Shown in pieces: positions 1-6,500 of a stretch of DNA of 6,836 nucleotides. The stretch is from an uncultured Eubacteriales bacterium. GTDB lineage: Bacteria; Bacillota; Clostridia; Oscillospirales; Oscillospiraceae. The number at the start of each line of letters is the position of its first letter. The stretch's first letter is position 1. The DNA lies in assembly GCA_900554275.1 (NCBI GenBank), contig USGS01000077.1, positions 1-6,836 of the forward strand. The letters run 5' to 3'. Below the pieces are notes generated by a model. It saw nothing but the letters and a program-made list of their open reading frames with translations, did no database searches and was not told the DNA's origin. Position numbers and translations under genes: made by a program.

Positions 1-9
1 GCGGCTCTC

Positions 10-28
10 AAATTTTTTTGAAAAATTT
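10..28. repeat. A/T inverted repeat in the leader
   Basis: AAATTTTT at 10-17 and AAAAATTT at 21-28 are perfect reverse complements separated by TTG. This could be a protein-binding palindrome, the end of a terminator from an upstream gene, or simply a by-product of A/T runs. It is not GC-rich enough to be a strong intrinsic terminator alone. Confidence 0.4.
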
Positions 29-111
29 TGCGTTTTGGGTGAGAGTTTTTTCGATTTTTTGTACCTATATAAGTGAAGGGGTTTTTAAGCCGCATTTCAA
101 AAAATCCAGAG

Positions 112-117
112 AGGAGG
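112..117 (+). promoter_or_regulatory. Ribosome binding site of the small membrane protein gene
   Basis: AGGAGG, followed by T, lies ten bases before the ATG at 128. It is a near-perfect Shine-Dalgarno sequence and fixes the start of the 117-residue gene. The GTG at 73 and the ATG at 18 have no comparable site. Confidence 0.85.
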
Positions 118-127
118 TTCAAACGAA

Positions 128-481
128 ATGTACGATACCGCAAGACGGGTCGCACTCGTCAAGCAGCGGGTGCGGGAAAACACCCGCCGGAGGCAGCGGC
201 GCGAGGTAATAAGCCTCTCCGCAGCGTGTATACTGCTGTGCGCGGCGCTGATGCAGACAGCGGGCACGGTCGTCGGGCCGGGGCAGACATCCGCATGGGG
301 CGTGTTCGGCGCGATGCTGCTGCGGGAGGACGCGGGCGGCTATGTGCTGGTGGCCGTCGTCTCCTTTGCAGCGGCGGTGGTCATCACCGCGCTGTGCTTC
401 CGGCTCAGAAGCAAGGAAAACCGGAGAAAAGGCGGGGCGGACAAACCGAACCGACACGAACAGGAGGAGAAAAGCCAATGA
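128..481 (+). CDS. Small two-helix membrane protein of unknown function, coupled to the surface protein gene
   Basis: This 117-residue protein has a strongly basic start (residues 6-25 hold many Arg, including TRRRQRR), a hydrophobic segment at about 27-46, an outer loop of about 24 residues, a second hydrophobic segment at about 71-91, and a basic, hydrophilic tail rich in Lys, Arg and Glu. By the positive-inside rule both ends should be in the cytoplasm with a short loop outside. There is no signal peptidase site and no catalytic motif. The start is set by the AGGAGGT at 112-118. The stop overlaps the start of the 2105-residue surface protein gene as ATGA, so the two are very likely translated together. 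I do not recognise a named family. Small two-helix proteins beside sigma-factor or surface-protein genes are known to me in Clostridia, but that parallel is from memory. A role in export, assembly or signalling for the downstream protein is a guess from context. Confidence 0.8.
   Translation: MYDTARRVALVKQRVRENTRRRQRREVISLSAACILLCAALMQTAGTVVGPGQTSAWGVFGAMLLREDAGGYVLVAVVSFAAAVVITALCFRLRSKENRRKGGADKPNRHEQEEKSQ
462..467 (+). promoter_or_regulatory. Ribosome binding site of the surface protein gene, inside the end of the upstream gene
   Basis: AGGAGG lies ten bases before the ATG at 478 and within the last codons of the upstream gene. It decides the start of the large protein: the reading frame is open back to 73, but only the ATG at 478 combines this site with an immediate signal peptide. 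Confidence 0.85.
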
Positions 482-552
482 AGAAACGAATACTTAGCAT
501 CCTGCTGCTGTGCTGCATGGTGCTGACCATGCTTCCGACAACAGTATTGGCA
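478..552 (+). other. Signal peptide of the surface protein
   Basis: The first 25 residues have the classic Sec layout: KKR at 2-4, a hydrophobic core at about 5-19, then P20 and a VLA site at 23-25. Cleavage is most likely after A25, or after A26. No lipobox is present: the Cys residues at 12-13 lie mid-core rather than at a cleavage site. Confidence 0.9.
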
Positions 553-3500
553 GCGGACGGGCCGATGGATACCATACCAAAGTACGACGTGAGCATTGAC
601 GTGTACAACCGGACATCGGACATATCCATTAAGGACAGTAGGAGCTACTATATCTACTCGTCCGTTCCCGATAAGCTCAGGGACACATGGGCATGGGATA
701 AGAAGATATTCATCAAGGGAGATAAAACCGCGCCGCACGTATTTATTGACGGCGTACATATTGAGATGAGTCCCAGCTCCAAGGGGCCGGCCATCGAGCT
801 GAACAAAAAGGCTTCGGCGTATCTCTATTTCATCGGCAGGGACAGCACTCTGCAAGGCGCTGACGGCCGGGCGGCGATCCAGAAAAACCGCAGCGAGGGG
901 CAGCTGTATGTGCTGGCGCGCACCGGCACCACGGTGACCTGCAAGGGCGGCCACAGAGCGGCGGGCATCGGAGGGAGCTGGGCGACCCGCGATATCGGGA
1001 ACCCTTCGTTTAATACAGATATGTACGGCCACGGCGTCAATATGCACTTTGGCTCTCAGACAAATCCCGACTACTGGGGCGGCACCATCAATGCCAGCGG
1101 CGGCGAGTACGGTGCGGGCATAGGAGCCGGCAGCTGGGGAAGCACCGGCTATGGAAACGGCATCCATGGAGGCGCCGGAGAGCAGCTGTACTTCTACTCC
1201 GGCACGGTAAACGCCAGAGGCGGCAGGCTTGCGGCCGGAATCGGCGGAGGCTTTCAGGGGCGCGGCAGCCATATCTATATCTATGGCGGCAATATCGACG
1301 CGCAAGGCGGGGCAACCGGCCCGGGCATCGGCAGCGGCAGCTGGACGACGAAACAGGACATGGACGGAATCAACGCGGCGAGCGATATCGTCATCTCCGG
1401 CGGACGGGTAAGCGCCCGCGGTCAATACAACTGCGCGGGCATCGGCGGAGGTCAGTATGTTCCCGCTCATGACATCACCATCACCGGCGGCCATGTGTCG
1501 GCGACAGGACACTACGGTGCGGCGATCGGCGGCGGCCGCTGGTGCCACGGAAAGAACATCACCATCACCGACGCTACCCTGAATCTGTCGACCAATTACC
1601 GCAGCAACGGCTCGGACGCGGCGGCTGTCGGCTACGGCGACATTGTTTACAAACCGGATGAGCTCGTGACGGATCCGTCGATCGCGACGAACGATCAGAT
1701 CCGGATCGGCTCATACAAGGGAAAGCTGGTGCAGCTGAAGCTGGAGGCGCGCGCCCTCAGCCGCGATGACGAATATTCTTACTTCTGGAACCTTTATGAA
1801 ACCCTGATCCCTGATGAGAATGGGCTCATCGACATGCAGCTGCTGACACTTCCGTATGTACAGAACTACGGCTGGGCGATCAACGTGCTGGAAATGACAG
1901 TGATCGACGACCCCTGCAACGGAAATCACGACTTCGGCTGGGTAAACCGGCAGTCGTGCCATGTCTGGGCGTGCAGGAATAAGGATTGTCAGGCGCGCGA
2001 CCCGGCGGCGGAGATGTCCAAGCAAAACGGAAAGCACATCCCCGGTGACTGGGGCGTGCAGGAGAAGCACTGTGCCGTGTGCGATCATTTACTGGAAAAG
2101 GACACGGCGGCGCCGGTGCTGGAGGTTTTGAATGACGGCGAGAGCTACACCGTCGAGGATGTCATCGTTGGAAGACCGGGCGCGTATACCTTCACCGTGA
2201 GCGATCCGGCGAAGAGCGGCGAAGCGTCCTCCGGCGTCAAGTCCGTAACCATCAACGGTGTGGAGCAGGCAGCAGACTCTTTCTATTCTCTTCCCGCACC
2301 CGACGGCGGCAACAATGACGCGGGAGCGGAATATACCGTCGTCGCGACAGACAACGCGGGCAACACCTCCGCGGCAACCGTGAAGATCTACCGGCGCCAC
2401 CGCGTGAGAGTCGTAAGCCCGGATGAGCAGACGACATACGCCGAGGCAGAGCTGGCGCACAACGAGTATCTGGTGCTCACGATAAAGATGCCGGATGGTG
2501 CGGCGGTACGAATGACCGACAAGGCGGATCATTCGGAGATTCCATATGACAAAGAAATGGGACGATTCCCGGTAGGACCGATCGACAGAAGCCGGACGCT
2601 CGTGCTGGAGTATAACACGGAGTATCCGAGGGTCGAGCTGATTCTGGGGCGGAGTCAGTACTTCTTCGGATACAACGCGGATACAGCCGAACCGCACTAT
2701 CTTGCGGATGTAAGCAAGAAAACGGACAAGAACGTCTATTCGGTGGCTGTACAGATCAACTCGGATGTAATACCCAGCCACTACTTCAGCTCACCGGTAT
2801 GCTACACGCAGGAGGAGCTGGCGGAGCTGGATGCGCAGGGAAAAATCGACTGGAGCGAATACAAGTACCCGGACCCGGAACCGGGCGTCTGGATCGTCTA
2901 TATTCCCACAGCCACCATAGACATCGCGGAGTATGACGCAAATGGCAGCTGGTATGTCTATGCAAAAGCCGAAAACCTCAAGGGAACGACCTATGTCTCC
3001 ACGCCGAAGCTGATCGCCGACGTCGAAAAGCCGAAGGCCTTCCATCTTTCTACCGGCAAGGAACTGGAGACGAAAGGGGAATACTGGGGCGACTTGCGGT
3101 TCAGGGTGGAGGACACGCTGCCCGTCAAGGTGTGGCACGAGAGATACCCGGGCGGGAATATTGAACTTATGACGCCGGATGAAGACGGCTGTTATACGAT
3201 CCCGGCAGATTACAGCGTGACCCTCCATCACGACATTTTCCTCGAGGACGCCTGCGGGAACAAAACCTACTACAATGACATCGATATTTTGTGGAACTAT
3301 CTGGAGGTTGTTCGGGAGAAGGACCATTGGGACGAAACGCCTGCGCGGCCGATTCGTATTACCAGAGAACAGAATCTGCAAGAGGAGCTCTCCAAGGTCA
3401 ATATCGGGGTTTTTGCATCTGACGTCACCGGTTTTATCCCTGTCGATGTTTCGTGGGAGATCCCGGAGGACTATGATCCGCAGTCCCCGCGGGAGCAGAC

Positions 3501-6500
3501 CTTTACCGTCCTCGGCACGGTGATTCTGGAAGGCACCGGAGAACGCTGCCGCTCGGGGCTTGATGTTATCACGCGACCGGGAGAGGAATGGAAGAAGAAT
3601 TTCGCAATCCGTGTGACCGTGGAGGGTGCGCCGCGCTACAGGGTGACCGTGGAGGACAGCGCAAACGGCAGCGTCACGGTGGTGAATGGCACGGAAACCG
3701 CCGGGGACGGCACGCCCCTGTTCTACAAGGACGAGCCTGTGATGCTCTCCATCGCCCCCGATGAGGGCTATATGCTAAGCACGCTGTCCGTCAACGGCAC
3801 CCCTGCCGCCGTTGCGGTTGGGGAGGATACCTATACCTTCGCCCAGCCGGAGGAGGACGTCACTATAACTGCAACGTTTGAAAAGCGCAACGAGCATACC
3901 GTCACATTTGACGCGAACGGCGGCTCCGAGCCTGAGGAGCTGCCCGAGGAGGTCACCACCGCAATGCCCGCTAAGAAGATATTGCACGGCAGCGAGTATT
4001 CTCTGCCGGAGTGCGAGTTTATTGCGCCCGAAGGAAAGCAGTTCAAGGCATGGGAGATAGACGGTGCGGAGTATCCGGTGAACGCCCCTGTGACCGTCAC
4101 CGCGGACATCACAGTCAAGGCGCTGTGGGAGGACGCGCCTCCCGCCCCTGCCGAGTTCACCATCACCGTGAAAACGGACGGCAACGGCACGGCTTCTGCA
4201 TCTCCCGCAAAGGCTGTTGCTGGTGAGGAAATCACCCTGACCGCAACGCCCAAAGAGGACTACCGCTTCAAGGAGTGGCAGGTCGAATCTCCGGCAGGGC
4301 TTGTAATCACCAACAACAAGTTCACCATGCCGGACAGCAATGTGGAGGTCAAAGCTATCTTCGAGGAGGACGCACCGCCTGTGCCCACCGAGTTCACCAT
4401 CACCGTGACCAGCGGCGGCAACGGTACGGCTTCCGCTTCTCATGCAAAAGCCGTGGCCGGCACGGAGATTCGCCTGACCGCTACGCCCAAAACCGGCTAT
4501 CACTTCAAGGAGTGGGAGGTCATCAGCGGCGGCGTGACCATCAAGGACGACAAGTTCCTCATGCCGAACGACAACGTGGAGGTCAAGGCCATCTTCGAGA
4601 AGGACGCACCTCCTGCGCCTACCGATCCCGCCAAGCCCAGCATCAGCGTCACCGGAACCTACACCTACAATGGCTCCGAGCATACAGCGACCGTGAGCGG
4701 CTATAATCCAGCCACTATGGACATCTCCGGCAATACCGCCACGGCCGCGGGCGATTACACCGTTAGCGTCACATCCCAAACGGGCAAATGGGCGGACGGC
4801 AGCACCGACGCCGTGACCGCAGCGTGGAGCATCGGCAAAGCCACGCAGGAAGCGCCTACCGGCTTGATCGGTGTCGCGCCCACCACCGAGGGCGGCAGCG
4901 ACGGCAAAATCAGCGTCGTGACCGATAAGATGGAATACCGTATGGAAGCCGATGGCAGCTATACGCCGTGCAGCGGCACGGAGATTGATAACTTGTCCGC
5001 TGGCAATTACTTCGTCCGCTATGCGGAGGATAACAACCACTTTGCCAGCACCGATGCGGAAGTCACTGTGGGTGAGGGTACGCCGCTTGCGGATTGCACA
5101 ATCACCTTCAGCGGCAACGGCGGCAGCGGCAGCATGGGTCCCGTGATCGTCAAGGCAGAGACAAATTACATCCTGCCCGTCTGCGGCTTCACCGCTCCCA
5201 CCGATCAGGAGTTCAAGGCTTGGGAGATTAGCGGCACGGAGTACAAGGTAGGCGATACCTATACCGTGAGCGGGGACACAGAGATCAAGGCGCTGTGGGA
5301 AAACAGCGTTATTACCCCCACCACCTACACCGTCACCGTCAGCAATGACGGAAACGGCACCGGCACCGCAACTCCTTCCACCGCTGCGGCCGGTACGACG
5401 ATCACCCTGACCGCAACGCCCAACAAGGGCTACCACTTTAAGGAGTGGCAAGTCATCAGCGGCGGCGTGACCATCAAGGACGACAAGTTCACCATGCCGG
5501 ATAACAACGTGGAGGTCAAAGCAATTTTCGAGGAGGATACGCCTCCCGCGCCTACCGAGCATACCGTCACCGTGACCAGCGACGGCAACGGAACGGCTTC
5601 CGCCTCTCCCGCAAAGGCTGTTGCCGGTGCGGAGATCACCCTGAGCGCTACGCCCAAAACCGGCTACCACTTCAAGGAGTGGCAGGTCATCAGCGGCAGC
5701 GTGACCATCAAGGACAATAAGTTCATCATGCCGAACGACAACGTGGAGGTCAAAGCCATCTTCGAGAAAGATGCACCTCCTGCACCCACCGAGTTTACCA
5801 TCACCTTTGACGGCAACGGCGGCACGCCCTCTGTCGACAGCATGACCACCACCAATCAGAAGTTGACCTCTCTGCCCAGCGCCTCCCGAAGCGGCAGTTA
5901 CAGCTTCGACGGCTGGTACACCGAAGAGAGCGGCGGCACAAAAATTACGACCGATACCGAGTTTCCCGCAGATACCACCGTGTATGCCCATTGGACTTAC
6001 ACGGGCGGCGGAGGCAGCAGCGGCTACAGCTACTACACCATCAAGGCAACTGCCGGGGCTGGCGGCTCCATTTCTCCCTCCGGCAATGTCAGCGTCCGCG
6101 AGGGCCGGGATCAGACCTTCACCATCACCCCGGATAAGGGCTATGCTGTCGCCAACGTCAAGATCGACGGCAAGAGCATCGGCGCGGTGAAGTCCTACAC
6201 CTTTGAGAATGTCAGCAGAACCCATACCATCGAGGTCATCTTTATGAAAGCCAACGGCAACCCCCAGACCGGCGTGTTTGTGGATGTAGCCACCGGCAGC
6301 TATTATGAGGATGCTGTGGATTGGGCAGTGGAGAACGGCATTACCAAGGGAACCGATGATACCCATTTCTCCCCGGACGGCATCTGCACCCGTGCGCAGG
6401 CCGTGACCTTCCTGTGGCGCACCGCTGGAAGCCCCGCCTCTAAAACCAGCACCATGCCCTTCACCGACGTTCCTGTGGGCAGCTACTACTACGACGCTGT

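Larger units (their letters stand above)
1..127 (+). promoter_or_regulatory. AT-rich leader and candidate promoter region upstream of the two-gene unit
   Basis: This stretch is much richer in A and T than the rest of the window, with long T runs, and no convincing gene lies in it. TATATAAG at 66-73 resembles a -10 element, but there is no good -35 at the usual spacing; only T-runs lie around 46-51. If it is used, transcription would begin around 80 and leave a short leader before the ribosome binding site at 112. GCGGCT at 1-6 is the reverse complement of AGCCGC at 88-93, which may be chance. A promoter read by an alternative sigma factor is possible. The call rests on composition and position only. 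Confidence 0.35.

Noticed and set aside
18..209. 63-codon open frame at the left edge
   Set aside because: It runs through the AT-rich leader and into the coding region of the small membrane protein in another frame, and has no ribosome binding site.
73..477. In-frame upstream extension of the large protein from a GTG at 73
   Set aside because: It has no ribosome binding site, overlaps the better-supported 117-residue gene in another frame, and would bury the signal peptide 135 residues inside the protein.
340..1548. 402-codon open frame on the minus strand
   Set aside because: It is Ala/Arg-rich, antisense to the beta-helix coding region, and has no family resemblance or ribosome binding site.
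3895..5787. CRISPR-like array from regular repeats
   Set aside because: The repeats are in-frame protein modules with coding variation, far longer than CRISPR units and without spacers.
6259..6273. NPQTG as a working C-terminal sortase signal
   Set aside because: No hydrophobic segment or basic tail follows; the C terminus consists of SLH domains. It is kept only as a possible relic in the findings.
3775..6366. 863-codon open frame on the minus strand
   Set aside because: It is antisense to the repeat array and open only because GC-rich codons with few TTA, CTA and TCA are reused in the repeats. It has repetitive low-complexity content and no sensible start.
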